Part shown: one piece after another, positions 43,340 to 52,336 of the stretch
Position numbering within the stretch: position 1 is the stretch's first letter
Layout: every line of letters starts with the position of its first letter
DNA from: Rossellomorea aquimaris
GTDB lineage: Bacteria; Bacillota; Bacilli; Bacillales; Bacillaceae_B
Direction: 5' to 3'
Assembly: GCF_003315075.1 (NCBI RefSeq)
Contig: NZ_QNRJ01000007.1
Coordinates: 124,001 to 188,000, forward strand
Length of the DNA: 64,000 nucleotides
Notes under the pieces: generated by a model
Told to the model about the DNA's origin: nothing
Seen by the model: only the letters and a program-made list of their open reading frames with translations
Databases searched by the model: none
Program-made: the position numbers and the translations under genes

Positions 43340-44062
43340 GTGGCACAATCGATTAAAGGTAAAATCGCTTATATTACGGGTGCTGCCCGGGGAATCGGAA
43401 AGGCAACGGCATTGGAGCTTGCACGTGAAGGAGTTCATGTCGGGTTGATCGCACGTACACAAAGTACGCTGGAACAAGTGGCAGGGGAAGCGAAATCTCT
43501 GGGTGTGAGGGCAAGTGTCGCTGTAGCTGATATCTCAGATATGGAGCAAGTGGATGAAGCCATTTCGAAACTGAAAAAGGAACTCGGACCAGCCGATATC
43601 CTGATCAATAATGCGGGTATCGGAACGTACGGCTCTTTTCTGGAAATCGATCCGGCAGATTGGAAGAAAACCTTTGAAGTCAACGTATTTGGAACGTATC
43701 ATGTGACGCGTGCCGTCCTGCCTCAGCTTATCGAGAAAAACCGCGGAGACATCATCAATATTTCTTCCAGCAGCGGATTGAAAGGCACGGCAAAAAGCAC
43801 GGCTTACAGTGGTTCGAAATTTGCCGTTCAAGGTATGACAGAAGCGTTGATGCAGGAAGTTCGACCACATAATATTCGTGTCATGACTCTGAACCCAAGC
43901 CTCGTGGCAACGGATCTTACCTTTGGGGATAAGCTCGATGAAGCGGACAAAGAGAAATACATGCAGCCGGAGGATTTAGCGGAACATATGGTTTCTCAGC
44001 TGAAATTACACCCTCGCATCTTTATCAAGCAGTCTCTTCAGTGGGCGACGAACCCTTTTTAA
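43340..44062 (+). CDS. Short-chain dehydrogenase/reductase (3-ketoacyl-ACP reductase-like)
   Basis: SDR of 240 residues. The Rossmann motif TGAARGIG is at residues 14-21, NNAGIGTYG near 91, and the catalytic serine, tyrosine and lysine are in ISSSSGLKGTAKSTAYSGSK (YSGSK). It resembles FabG-like 3-ketoacyl-ACP reductases annotated by similarity, but no fatty-acid genes are nearby and the substrate is unknown. It starts with GTG, with AAAGGA nine bases upstream. A single gene, it ends at the large hairpin shared with the VOC gene. Confidence 0.85.
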   Translation: MAQSIKGKIAYITGAARGIGKATALELAREGVHVGLIARTQSTLEQVAGEAKSLGVRASVAVADISDMEQVDEAISKLKKELGPADILINNAGIGTYGSFLEIDPADWKKTFEVNVFGTYHVTRAVLPQLIEKNRGDIINISSSSGLKGTAKSTAYSGSKFAVQGMTEALMQEVRPHNIRVMTLNPSLVATDLTFGDKLDEADKEKYMQPEDLAEHMVSQLKLHPRIFIKQSLQWATNPF

Positions 44063-44063
44063 T

Positions 44064-44123
44064 AAACATAAGAAGCAAGAAAAGCTCAGATTAAGCTCTG
44101 AGCTTTTCTTGCTTCTTATGTTT
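44064..44123. terminator. Bidirectional terminator with a 27-bp perfect stem
   Basis: The arms 44064-44090 and 44097-44123 are exact complements, with a 6-base loop. The stop codon of the convergent VOC gene (44122-44124) lies in the right arm. Unusually long for a terminator. Confidence 0.88.
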
Positions 44124-44493
44124 ATCTGTGTTGGTCCACAAGAATCGGATTGCCATCAGGATCTTCAATCGTGAAACTTGCAGGGCCATCACCTGATTCA
44201 TCTGCTTCAGTCAACATGTTTACCCCTTGTTCTTTCAGCTGCTTTTGAAGGTCCCGAATGTCCGTAAACGATTCGAGATTTTCGGCATTTTGATCCCAGC
44301 CTGGATTAAAGGTCAGGAGGTTCTTTTCGAACATACCTTCGAACAGACCGATTACAGTACTTCCATTCTTCATGATAAGCCAATTTTGGGCAATTTCCCC
44401 TCCCAAAGTTTGAAATCCAAGTTTTTCATAAAATGCTTTTGATTTATGAATGTCTTTCACACTTAAACTTACAGAGAATGCACCTAGTTTCAT
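44122..44493 (-). CDS. VOC-family protein (glyoxalase-like)
   Basis: Protein of 123 residues with two beta-alpha-beta-beta-beta modules of the vicinal oxygen chelate fold: LGAFSVSLSVKDIHKSKAFY, YEKLGFQTLGG and GDGPASFTIEDPDGNPILVD. Such proteins include glyoxalases, dioxygenases and resistance proteins, so the reaction cannot be named. The ATG at 44493 is preceded by AGGAGGAGG, while the 25 codons open further upstream lack one, so the later start was chosen. Its stop codon is inside the shared hairpin. On the same strand as the men genes, downstream of menC. Confidence 0.82.
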   Translation of the reverse strand: MKLGAFSVSLSVKDIHKSKAFYEKLGFQTLGGEIAQNWLIMKNGSTVIGLFEGMFEKNLLTFNPGWDQNAENLESFTDIRDLQKQLKEQGVNMLTEADESGDGPASFTIEDPDGNPILVDQHR

Positions 44494-44568
44494 ATTTCCT
44501 CCTCCTGAAAATTGATCATTCAGATATTCATGTAGGTCAAGTATAAGTAAGTAACGTGGGAAAGACAA

Positions 44569-45675
44569 CTATGCGTTAAACTTTTCTCTAAACGTGGTCA
44601 CTTCACTCAACCGTTTTCTATTCAACTCCACACCTATCCCCGGACCATCCAAACGTTCCGTCACACCATTTTTCACGACGATAGGAGAAGAAATGATATC
44701 TTCTTCCCAATATTTCGAGGAGGAAGAAATATCCCCGGGAATCGAGAATCCCTCGAGGGTGGCAATGGCCAGATTATGAGCCCGGGAAACCCCAAACTCG
44801 ATCATGCCCCCGCACCATACTTTGATGTGATTCTCCTGGCACAACCGGTAGATTTCCAAAGCACTTGTGTACCCTCCGACTCTGCCAATCTTGATATTGA
44901 CAACTCCGCAGCTATTTAAATAGATGGCACTCTTCATATCATGGGGGGTTACGATGCTTTCATCCAAACAAATCGGAGTCGACAACTCTTTTTGCAAAAG
45001 GGAATGTTCTACTAAATCGTCAACTCCCAAAGGCTGTTCAATCATCTCAAGACCAAACTCGTCCAGAGCTTGTAGCCGGCTTTTGTCTTCAAGGGAATAA
45101 GCTGAGTTCCCATCTGCCAGAAGAGAAAGCGAAGGAAAATGGTCCCTCAACTCTTTCACCAGCTCCACATCCGCTCCAGGAGAGATTTTCAGCTTTATGC
45201 GTTGATACCCTTCTTGCACAAGATCTTCGGCCTGCTGGATCATTTCGTTCAAAGAGTTGGCACCTACGACTGCACCGGCAAGAATTTCAGAACGCGTCCC
45301 CCCGAGCATCTCCCAGAGAGGGACGTTCTGCTGCCTTGCATAGAGATCCCATAAAGCCATTTCAAGTGCAGCCTTCGCCATTGAATTTCCCCGAATGGCT
45401 GCGAATCTGTTTCCGATTTCTTCAGGGTGTTGAAATGGGTTGCTGTATACGAGAGGAATGAGTACATCCTTAAGCATATGATAGGATGTTTTCACGGTTT
45501 CTTCTGTATACCACGGTGTGGAAAAAGCAACCCCTTCTCCGAGTCCAATCAACCCATCGGCATCTTGAACCTCAACGATGATCCCTTCCCGTTTTTCAAC
45601 AGTTTGCAGGTGTGTCACAAATGGCTTTTTCAATGGCATCGATAGGATGTGAAGCGTAATCGATTTAATCTTCAT
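44569..45675 (-). CDS. menC: o-succinylbenzoate synthase MenC
   Basis: Enolase-superfamily enzyme of 368 residues that dehydrates SHCHC to o-succinylbenzoate in menaquinone synthesis. The catalytic lysine motif is RIKLKISPGAD. Metal-binding residues follow in LLADGNSAY, EMIEQPL and LDESIV. A second catalytic lysine is in GVVNIKIGRVGGYT. Two ATG codons exist at 45681 and 45675, overlapping the menE stop. AAGGA is spaced ten bases from the second. It is the last gene of the men cluster here and is followed by the VOC gene about 75 bp later. Confidence 0.94.
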   Translation of the reverse strand: MKIKSITLHILSMPLKKPFVTHLQTVEKREGIIVEVQDADGLIGLGEGVAFSTPWYTEETVKTSYHMLKDVLIPLVYSNPFQHPEEIGNRFAAIRGNSMAKAALEMALWDLYARQQNVPLWEMLGGTRSEILAGAVVGANSLNEMIQQAEDLVQEGYQRIKLKISPGADVELVKELRDHFPSLSLLADGNSAYSLEDKSRLQALDEFGLEMIEQPLGVDDLVEHSLLQKELSTPICLDESIVTPHDMKSAIYLNSCGVVNIKIGRVGGYTSALEIYRLCQENHIKVWCGGMIEFGVSRAHNLAIATLEGFSIPGDISSSSKYWEEDIISSPIVVKNGVTERLDGPGIGVELNRKRLSEVTTFREKFNA

Positions 45676-47155
45676 CGGCATACAGTCCTTTTTCCCACTG
45701 ATCCCTGAGCACTCTTCTCAGCAGTTTATTCGAGGCATTTCGTGGTACCTCATCGACAAAGATTATTTTTTTCGGCTGCTTATATGATGCCAGATTTGCG
45801 CTGCAGTAATACAAGATCTCTTCTTTTGTAAGACGCTCTTTCTTAACGATAAATGCACAGGGAATTTGCCCCCATGTGTCATTCGGAATTCCAACCACAC
45901 CGGCATCCTCTACCCCGTCACAGCCCATCAGCACACTTTCAATTTCCGCAGGATACACATTTTCTCCCCCGGAAATGATGAGGTCTGATCGCCGGTCCAA
46001 TACAAATAAGAACCCCTCTTCATCTACATAGCCGATATCCCCAGTATGAAACCAGCCATCGTCAAAGCTTTTCGCATTGGCATCCTCTCTCCGGTAATAT
46101 CCGTTCGTCACATTCGGGCCTTTCACCAGGATTTCACCCTCTTGATTCGCCCGTGTTGCACCCTTTTCATTCTTGATTCTTAATTCGGAGGGAAAGAGTG
46201 GTTTCCCTGCTGAACCCAGCTTCGTCATACTGTATTCCGGTGATAACGTCACGATTTGAGAAGCCGTTTCCGTCATTCCATATGTTTGAAACACGGGCAC
46301 TCCCTTATCTTTACAAGCTTGAAGTAATGGAAGTGGTGCAGGTCCGCCGCCTAACAGCATACAGCGGAAATTCGGGTGATACGCTCGGTTCCCAGCATCT
46401 TTCATCATACGCTGCAGCATATTGCTTACAACCGACATGATCGTGACTCTTCCACTTTCAAGCTCCTGATTGATGGTCTCGACGTCGAAGGTTTCAAACA
46501 GTCGTACCTTCATTCCATAAATCACACTTCTCATAAGGATCGAATATCCGCTTATATGAAAGAGAGGAACCGAGCAAAGCCAGGCATCATTTTCACTTAT
46601 TCCCAGGTTCAAAGAAGATCCAATCGCACTCCACCAATGGTTTCCATATGATTGAAGAACTCCTTTGGGAGCTCCGGTCGTTCCCGATGTGTACATAACC
46701 GAGCATGCTTGGTCTAACTGAAAATAATCCTTTACTTTAAAGCTTGTAGGGACTGTTTGCAGCAATTGAGAGAATGAGATCCCATCCACGTGTTCCCCTA
46801 AAAAAGACAGCTTCCCCTCAAACTCATCGTCATAAATGACCGTCGATAACTCCATATCCTGTATTTGAAAAGATAATTCCTTCGAACTTAATTTGTTATT
46901 TAATAGTACAGTCGTGAATCCGAGCTGTTGAATGGCATGAACGACCAACACAGATTCCACTTTATTTTTAATCATGAGTCCCACAAAAGGATGTGCAGAA
47001 GATTGCACTATGGTATGAAGCTGCTCACCGATGTGAATGGCTTTTTCCCAGAGCTCTCCGAAGGTATATTCCACATCACCATTGCTTATTGCCATCCGAT
47101 CAGGGGTTAAGAACGCTCTTTGTTTTAGCCAGTTAGGCAATTGCTGTGTTGTCAT
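45665..47155 (-). CDS. menE: o-succinylbenzoate-CoA ligase MenE
   Basis: Acyl-adenylate-forming enzyme of 496 residues. The AMP-binding P-loop is YTSGTTGAPKG, followed by GMTETAS, the GWFHTGDIGYVDEEGF region and the C-terminal catalytic lysine segment in PRNASNKLLRR. It activates o-succinylbenzoate to its CoA thioester using ATP, the step before MenB. An ATG at 47170 touches its AAAGGA, while the ATG at 47155 has GGAG nine bases away, so 47155 was used. It overlaps menC at its 3' end. A terminator separates it from menB (47205-47242). Confidence 0.95.
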   Translation of the reverse strand: MTTQQLPNWLKQRAFLTPDRMAISNGDVEYTFGELWEKAIHIGEQLHTIVQSSAHPFVGLMIKNKVESVLVVHAIQQLGFTTVLLNNKLSSKELSFQIQDMELSTVIYDDEFEGKLSFLGEHVDGISFSQLLQTVPTSFKVKDYFQLDQACSVMYTSGTTGAPKGVLQSYGNHWWSAIGSSLNLGISENDAWLCSVPLFHISGYSILMRSVIYGMKVRLFETFDVETINQELESGRVTIMSVVSNMLQRMMKDAGNRAYHPNFRCMLLGGGPAPLPLLQACKDKGVPVFQTYGMTETASQIVTLSPEYSMTKLGSAGKPLFPSELRIKNEKGATRANQEGEILVKGPNVTNGYYRREDANAKSFDDGWFHTGDIGYVDEEGFLFVLDRRSDLIISGGENVYPAEIESVLMGCDGVEDAGVVGIPNDTWGQIPCAFIVKKERLTKEEILYYCSANLASYKQPKKIIFVDEVPRNASNKLLRRVLRDQWEKGLYADED

Positions 47156-47204
47156 CCTGTCATTCTCCATTCCTTTCTTATGTGTACTCTTTCAATACTT
47201 CATT

Positions 47205-47242
47205 TAAAAAAAGCCCGACGAATCCATAAAGATTCATCAGGC
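47205..47242 (-). terminator. Terminator between menB and menE
   Basis: On the minus strand GCCTGATGAATC and GATTCGTCGGGC pair with one or two wobbles and are followed by TTTTTTT. It lies inside the men cluster and would reduce menE-menC expression relative to menB. Confidence 0.8.
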
Positions 47243-47251
47243 CACCTTAGA

Positions 47252-48070
47252 TCAAGGGAAACGAGGGAATTGTCCAAAGTCCGGTTTACGCTTTTCTTTA
47301 AATGCGTCGCGGCCTTCCTTGGCTTCTTCCGTTGTGTAGTATAGAAGTGTAGCGTCTCCTGCAAGTTGTTGCAGACCCGCCAATCCATCTGTATCTGCGT
47401 TGAATGAAGCTTTTAAGAAACGAAGGGCAGTCGGACTTTTCTCAAGCATTTCTGATGCCCACTGAACCGTTTCCGCTTCAAGCTGCTCATATGGAACGAC
47501 TGTATTGACAAGACCCATTTCAAGCGCTTCTTGTGCGTTATACTGACGGCACAGGTACCAGATTTCCTTTGCTTTCTTGTGACCGACGATGCGTGCAAGA
47601 TATCCTGCACCGTATCCGGCATCAAAGCTACCTACCTTAGGACCCGTTTGTCCAAAGATTGCATTGTCAGCAGCAATCGTAATATCACATACGACATGAA
47701 GGACATGTCCTCCTCCGATGGCATAACCTGCTACCATTGCGATGACCGGCTTAGGGATCACTCGGATCAGGCGCTGTAAGTCCAATACATTCAGTCGCGG
47801 AATTTCATCTTCCCCGACGTATCCGCCATGTCCTCGTACTCTTTGGTCTCCACCTGAACAGAATGCCTTTTCTCCAGCACCTGTTAAAACGATGACACCG
47901 ACTTTGGAATCGTCACGTGCATAGGCAAATGCATCGATTAATTCCATTACCGTTTTAGGACGAAATGCGTTGCGAACTTCTGGTCGATTGATCGTGATTT
48001 TTGCGATCCCATTGTATGTTTCGTACAAAATATCTTCGTAGTTTCTTTCTGAAACCCATTCAAAAGCCAT
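47252..48070 (-). CDS. menB: 1,4-dihydroxy-2-naphthoyl-CoA synthase MenB
   Basis: Crotonase-fold enzyme of 272 residues that cyclises o-succinylbenzoyl-CoA to 1,4-dihydroxy-2-naphthoyl-CoA. Signatures are the [14 protein letters not shown] loop, which forms the oxyanion site and is special to MenB, then [20 protein letters not shown] and the [20 protein letters not shown] segment. The ATG at 48070 has AAAGGAGGAAC upstream. It is downstream of menH in the order menF-menD-menH-menB-menE-menC. A terminator follows before menE. Confidence 0.97.
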   Translation of the reverse strand: MAFEWVSERNYEDILYETYNGIAKITINRPEVRNAFRPKTVMELIDAFAYARDDSKVGVIVLTGAGEKAFCSGGDQRVRGHGGYVGEDEIPRLNVLDLQRLIRVIPKPVIAMVAGYAIGGGHVLHVVCDITIAADNAIFGQTGPKVGSFDAGYGAGYLARIVGHKKAKEIWYLCRQYNAQEALEMGLVNTVVPYEQLEAETVQWASEMLEKSPTALRFLKASFNADTDGLAGLQQLAGDATLLYYTTEEAKEGRDAFKEKRKPDFGQFPRFP

Positions 48071-48085
48071 TGGTTTGTTCCTCCT

Positions 48086-48895
48086 TTATGTAGTTAACAG
48101 TAGTTCCTCTATTATTGTACCAAACTTTCGCGGTTCTTCCACATGAATTGCATGACCTGTGTTGGAAATTGTCATGATTTGAAAGTCCGGATTGAGTTTT
48201 TTCATTTCTTCCGCAATATGAACAAACTTATGATCCAGCTCACCAACAAGTAAATGGACTGGAAGAGATAGCTCACCAAGCTTGTCCCACCATGAGGTTT
48301 GAGCCCCTGTTCCCATTCCTTTCAAGCTATTGGATAAGCCCAAAGGGGACTGACCCAGGCGCTGCTTCCGAATCTCGGCACGCTCTTCATCAGTAAGTCT
48401 TTTTTGAGTAGCAAACAAGGGGATCTCTTCCCAAAAGTCGACAAAGGCTTCCATTCCTTCACTCATGATCCTGTCGGCTAACGCATGATCTTTTTTCCGC
48501 CGTTCCCCTCTTTCTTCACCCGTTTTCAATCCGGGAGAGGCACTTTCAAGAATCAAACTCTTCACCTTTTGAGGATAGCTCATGGTGAAGTGAAGGGCCG
48601 TCCGACCTCCCATGGAATAGCCGATCAAGATTGCCTGGTCTGCTTCAAGTGCAGACATAATGGAATTAAGATCATTCGATACATGATCCATTGTATACCT
48701 TGATGGATCTTCAGGGGATTCTGTACGACCATGACCAATCAAATCAATGCTAATGCACCTATACCTAGTAGATAAACGATCAGTAATCCGTGACCATGTC
48801 GTCGTATCCCCTGTAAAACCATGAAGAAAAACCAAAGGCTCTCCTTCTCCTTTAACTTCTACAAAATAGCGGATATCATTCACTTGAAGGATCAA
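48086..48895 (-). CDS. menH: MenH (SHCHC synthase, alpha/beta hydrolase)
   Basis: Alpha/beta hydrolase-fold enzyme of 269 residues that eliminates pyruvate from SEPHCHC to give SHCHC. The nucleophile motif is GYSMGG near residue 98, the oxyanion region VFLHGFTGD is near 26, and the catalytic histidine is in SNTGHAIHVEEP. It starts with TTG overlapping the menD stop (TTGA), with AAGGGTG upstream, so it is translationally coupled to menD. Gap to menB is 15 bp. Confidence 0.93.
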   Translation of the reverse strand: MILQVNDIRYFVEVKGEGEPLVFLHGFTGDTTTWSRITDRLSTRYRCISIDLIGHGRTESPEDPSRYTMDHVSNDLNSIMSALEADQAILIGYSMGGRTALHFTMSYPQKVKSLILESASPGLKTGEERGERRKKDHALADRIMSEGMEAFVDFWEEIPLFATQKRLTDEERAEIRKQRLGQSPLGLSNSLKGMGTGAQTSWWDKLGELSLPVHLLVGELDHKFVHIAEEMKKLNPDFQIMTISNTGHAIHVEEPRKFGTIIEELLLTT

Positions 48896-50634
48896 TGAAC
48901 ATCACCCTTAAATTTCTTCACCATTTCCCGGGAAACAAAATTCCACAAATTGCGATGATTTGCTACATTTTCTTCACGGTTCGTCATGACTTCAATGATT
49001 TTTAAGCCATTTCTGTGCTGTGCTTCCGATACAGCTCGATGAAATTCTTCTTCTGATTCCACTCGGAAATAACCGGCTTCGTAAAGCCTGGCAGCATGAG
49101 AAAAATCCAGATCCATCGGCGTGCCGAACAGATCTTCAAAGTATTCACCTTCACTCGCTTGCGGAAGGTAGGAAAAGATTCCCCCACCATTATTATTCAG
49201 GACCACTATGGTCATATTCAGCTTATATTTTTTCCCAACGAGGAGGCCGTTTAGATCGTGGAAGAAAGCAAGATCCCCAATCAGAAGATACATGGAATCT
49301 GAGCAGGTGCTCATTCCAAGTGCGGTCGACACCACGCCATCAATTCCGTTCGCTCCCCGATTGGCATGGATACCGATGGACCGGATATTACTAAAGAAAA
49401 ACGTATCGATGTCCCGAATCGGCATGCTGTTGCTGACAAATACATTCGACTTTTCAGGCAGGTGTTGAACAAGTCCACTTACTGCCATACCTTCATCCCA
49501 CAACTGATGACCTTTTAGAAGCAGTTCCTTTGTGGAATGATTCACATTCTTCCAGTGATTGATCCATTTATCAGAACCATCGCGACTTGCTTCATTGATC
49601 ATGCTTTGGCAGAATAGGCCCTCATCACAATAGATGTATTCCGTTCCTTTGGAAATGGGATCCTGCCACTCTTCCCCCGGACTCACGATCCAGTATGGAA
49701 TGTCCGAAAGACTTTTCAGAAACAACATGAGAGGCTTTGAAACAGGCATGGCTCCGAAACGAATCACGATTTCAGGATGCAGGCTCTCCTTCACTTCATC
49801 AATCTTCAGGAACGTATCATAGGTATCGATTATATGTGCCTTCGAATGAGAACCACTCCTCATTTGGGAGAGGGGATCCGCTACGATTGGAAAGCCGAAT
49901 TGCTCACTAAAAGAAATGATGGAGTCAATCGAATCACTATTCAGTCCCGGTCCGCAAATAATCAGACCTCTCTCATTATTTCCGAGAATCCCCTGCAGCT
50001 CCTGTGAGACGGAGGCGGACAGGCTCCTTTCTCCGTGAAGGACCCTTTTCACCTGTGAACCTGTTGAATAAGAAACGTTCTTTAGATCAGGAATTAACGG
50101 TTCTCTAAATGGAAAGTTAAAGTGAACGGGTCCTTTCGGTTCTCCTAAAGAAAGTCCTATTCCTCTGGATGCTGAAGATCTTGCATATTCAAGCATGGAC
50201 GGACTATTTTCCGGCAGTGCCATATCCACTGTCCATTTTACATGTTTTCCATATAGATCGAGCTGATCAATCGCTTGCGGGGCACCTACCTCACGCAGCT
50301 CATGGGGACGATCGGCCGTCAGCACGATCAGTGGCACTTTCGCGTAGCGTGCTTCAATAATCGCTGGATAATAATTGGCTGCTGCCGTTCCGGATGTACA
50401 GAGGATCGCGACCGGCTTATTCTTTGCCTTCGCAACCCCTAGAGCAAAGAAAGCAGCAGAGCGTTCATCTACATTGATGTACGTGTTCACCCCTGAGTGA
50501 TGGGCGAATAACAACGCCAAAGGAGTAGAACGGGAGCCAGGGCTAATGACTACTTCGTCTACTCCATTTCCAACTAATTCTTCAATAAACGCGGCTAAAT
50601 AATGAGTTAGCTTCTGCTGATGTTCATCAATCAT
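48892..50634 (-). CDS. menD: MenD (SEPHCHC synthase)
   Basis: Thiamine-diphosphate enzyme of 580 residues that condenses isochorismate and 2-oxoglutarate, releasing CO2. The N-terminal VVISPGSRSTPLA is the substrate-binding signature of MenD. The C-terminal ThDP-binding motif is GDLAFFHDLNGL, continuing into NNNGGGIFSYLPQ. The ATG at 50634 overlaps menF by 8 bp. A GGGGGA ribosome binding site lies inside the menF tail, so translation is coupled. The stop overlaps menH. Confidence 0.97.
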   Translation of the reverse strand: MIDEHQQKLTHYLAAFIEELVGNGVDEVVISPGSRSTPLALLFAHHSGVNTYINVDERSAAFFALGVAKAKNKPVAILCTSGTAAANYYPAIIEARYAKVPLIVLTADRPHELREVGAPQAIDQLDLYGKHVKWTVDMALPENSPSMLEYARSSASRGIGLSLGEPKGPVHFNFPFREPLIPDLKNVSYSTGSQVKRVLHGERSLSASVSQELQGILGNNERGLIICGPGLNSDSIDSIISFSEQFGFPIVADPLSQMRSGSHSKAHIIDTYDTFLKIDEVKESLHPEIVIRFGAMPVSKPLMLFLKSLSDIPYWIVSPGEEWQDPISKGTEYIYCDEGLFCQSMINEASRDGSDKWINHWKNVNHSTKELLLKGHQLWDEGMAVSGLVQHLPEKSNVFVSNSMPIRDIDTFFFSNIRSIGIHANRGANGIDGVVSTALGMSTCSDSMYLLIGDLAFFHDLNGLLVGKKYKLNMTIVVLNNNGGGIFSYLPQASEGEYFEDLFGTPMDLDFSHAARLYEAGYFRVESEEEFHRAVSEAQHRNGLKIIEVMTNREENVANHRNLWNFVSREMVKKFKGDVH

Positions 50635-52036
50635 GTACGTTTCCCCCTAATGCCCTTAGCATCGGTCGAAATTTCATTTGTGTTTCTTTAAATTCACTTT
50701 CAGGTTCGGAATCTGCCACAATTCCACACCCTGCATATAAATAGGCCTTATCCCCCTGAAGGAGACCCGAGCGAAGGGCAACGGCATACTCACCATTTCC
50801 ATAGGCATCGATCCAGCCTACGGGACCTGCATATAATCCGCGGTCCATCTCTTCCTCTTCCCTGATGACGTGCAATGCTTTATCCCTCGGAACTCCACCT
50901 AATGCAGGAGTCGGGTGTAATTTACCCACCAATTCCAAAAGGGATGTATGTTCAGAAGCCTGCCCGGTGACAGGTGTATATAAATGCTGAATATCTTTCA
51001 GCTTCATCAATTGAGGCGATGATGGAATCGTCAACGACTCACAGTAAGGTGCAAGAGCCTCATGGATGCTCTCAACGACAAGCTGATGCTCGTAACGGTT
51101 CTTCTCATCCAGGAGGAGCTCCGTTCCCAGTTTCTCATCGTTTTCCAGCGTATCCCCGCGTGCGATGGATCCTGCTAAACAGGTGGAAAGAACATTATCT
51201 CCTGTTTTCTTGACAAGTCGTTCAGGTGTGGCTCCAATAAAACAGCTTTCTTTCCTTTCAAAACTGAAAACAAAGCTATCCGGCTGCTGCTTCCACAAAT
51301 TATCCAATACAAAGTCAGATGACACTTTCGTTTCAAATGCCACTTCACATTTTCTGGCAAGTACTACCTTATCCATCTCACCCTGTTTTAAACGATTCAC
51401 CACATTCTGAACAGAATCCTTCCATTTTTGAGGCTTCATATCCCTATTTTGCAGCCATCGGGGCTGTTCAGGTATAATGGGCATCCCCGCGTTTTCAAGA
51501 AGCTTTTCTTTGACCCTGATAAGGTCATGGAATAATCTTTCTTCCGACTCTTCCGGGTGACAAATGAAATTCATCGTTAAATAATTGGTTTTCCCCGGCT
51601 TTGTCAGCATAAACTTCGGTAATTGAAACGTACCGTTCGAGAATTGCTCCCACTCTTCTCCGCTGTCATTAAGCGGATCAAAGCTAAAGCCCCCGAACAA
51701 CAAAGGTCCTGTGCCTGTCCATTCTTCCCCGGTCACAATCACTGACTCTTCAATTAAGCGCTTCCACTCTTTCTCAACCGTAAAAAATCGGTCATTTATA
51801 TCATTTGCAGACATGATATGAGCTGCTCCAAGCCCTACCAGCGAGATGGTATGATCACGGTCCTTCCATAAAAAACGCTCTCCGCTAAAAGAGCTTCCTC
51901 CATAATAAAAAGAAAGAGGATCCACTGCATCTACTTCCTCCACTATGCTGAGAAGGACGGGGTGATGTATTTGTTTAGCCTTCATTTTGGCTGTATCATA
52001 TGCTTTTTCAATTTTGGTTTTATGAATGGTAACCAA
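50627..52036 (-). CDS. menF: Isochorismate synthase MenF
   Basis: Chorismate-utilising enzyme of 469 residues that converts chorismate to isochorismate, the entry to menaquinone. Family motifs in order are DKVVLARKCEVAF, FSFERKESCFIGATPERLVK, CLAGSIARG, LHPTPALGGVPRDKAL and the final ELFKETQMKFRPML-type tail (here SEFKETQMKFRPM). Eight codons are open upstream, but GGGGGA is six bases before the TTG at 52036, giving MVTIHKTKIEKAY, similar to the B. subtilis N-terminus. It is the first gene of menFDHBEC. Confidence 0.95.
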   Translation of the reverse strand: MVTIHKTKIEKAYDTAKMKAKQIHHPVLLSIVEEVDAVDPLSFYYGGSSFSGERFLWKDRDHTISLVGLGAAHIMSANDINDRFFTVEKEWKRLIEESVIVTGEEWTGTGPLLFGGFSFDPLNDSGEEWEQFSNGTFQLPKFMLTKPGKTNYLTMNFICHPEESEERLFHDLIRVKEKLLENAGMPIIPEQPRWLQNRDMKPQKWKDSVQNVVNRLKQGEMDKVVLARKCEVAFETKVSSDFVLDNLWKQQPDSFVFSFERKESCFIGATPERLVKKTGDNVLSTCLAGSIARGDTLENDEKLGTELLLDEKNRYEHQLVVESIHEALAPYCESLTIPSSPQLMKLKDIQHLYTPVTGQASEHTSLLELVGKLHPTPALGGVPRDKALHVIREEEEMDRGLYAGPVGWIDAYGNGEYAVALRSGLLQGDKAYLYAGCGIVADSEPESEFKETQMKFRPMLRALGGNVHD

Positions 52037-52082
52037 TTGAATTCCCCCAAACAAAATCACGTACGATATTCAAACTTATTTT

Positions 52083-52111
52083 AAGATACACCTGTCTTCA
52101 AGGTGTGTCAA
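52083..52111 (-). promoter_or_regulatory. SigA promoter of the men operon
   Basis: On the minus strand TTGACA and TATCTT are separated by 17 bp, about 45 bp upstream of menF. Confidence 0.75.
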
Positions 52112-52247
52112 CGAAGTTTAAGACATGATACAATTTTTATCCTTATTATATATAATAAACCCTTTTTCCCCTTTTGAGAAACCAAAAGCGTTGTAAAAGT
52201 ACTCAATTACTGGAAAATAGCACCTTCACGGATATTTTAGAAAATGA

Positions 52248-52276
52248 TTGACAGTCCACTTTCCTTTACCTACACT
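52248..52276 (+). promoter_or_regulatory. SigA promoter of menA
   Basis: TTGACA and TACACT are separated by 17 bp and lie 60 bp upstream of the menA ATG. The 140 bp between this and the divergent menF promoter is AT-rich, with no other element seen. Confidence 0.75.
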
Positions 52277-52336
52277 TTAATCTGTAAAGGAATTGTAATG
52301 TTTTTTGAAAATTCCTTATTGCGTAAGGGAGAGAGT

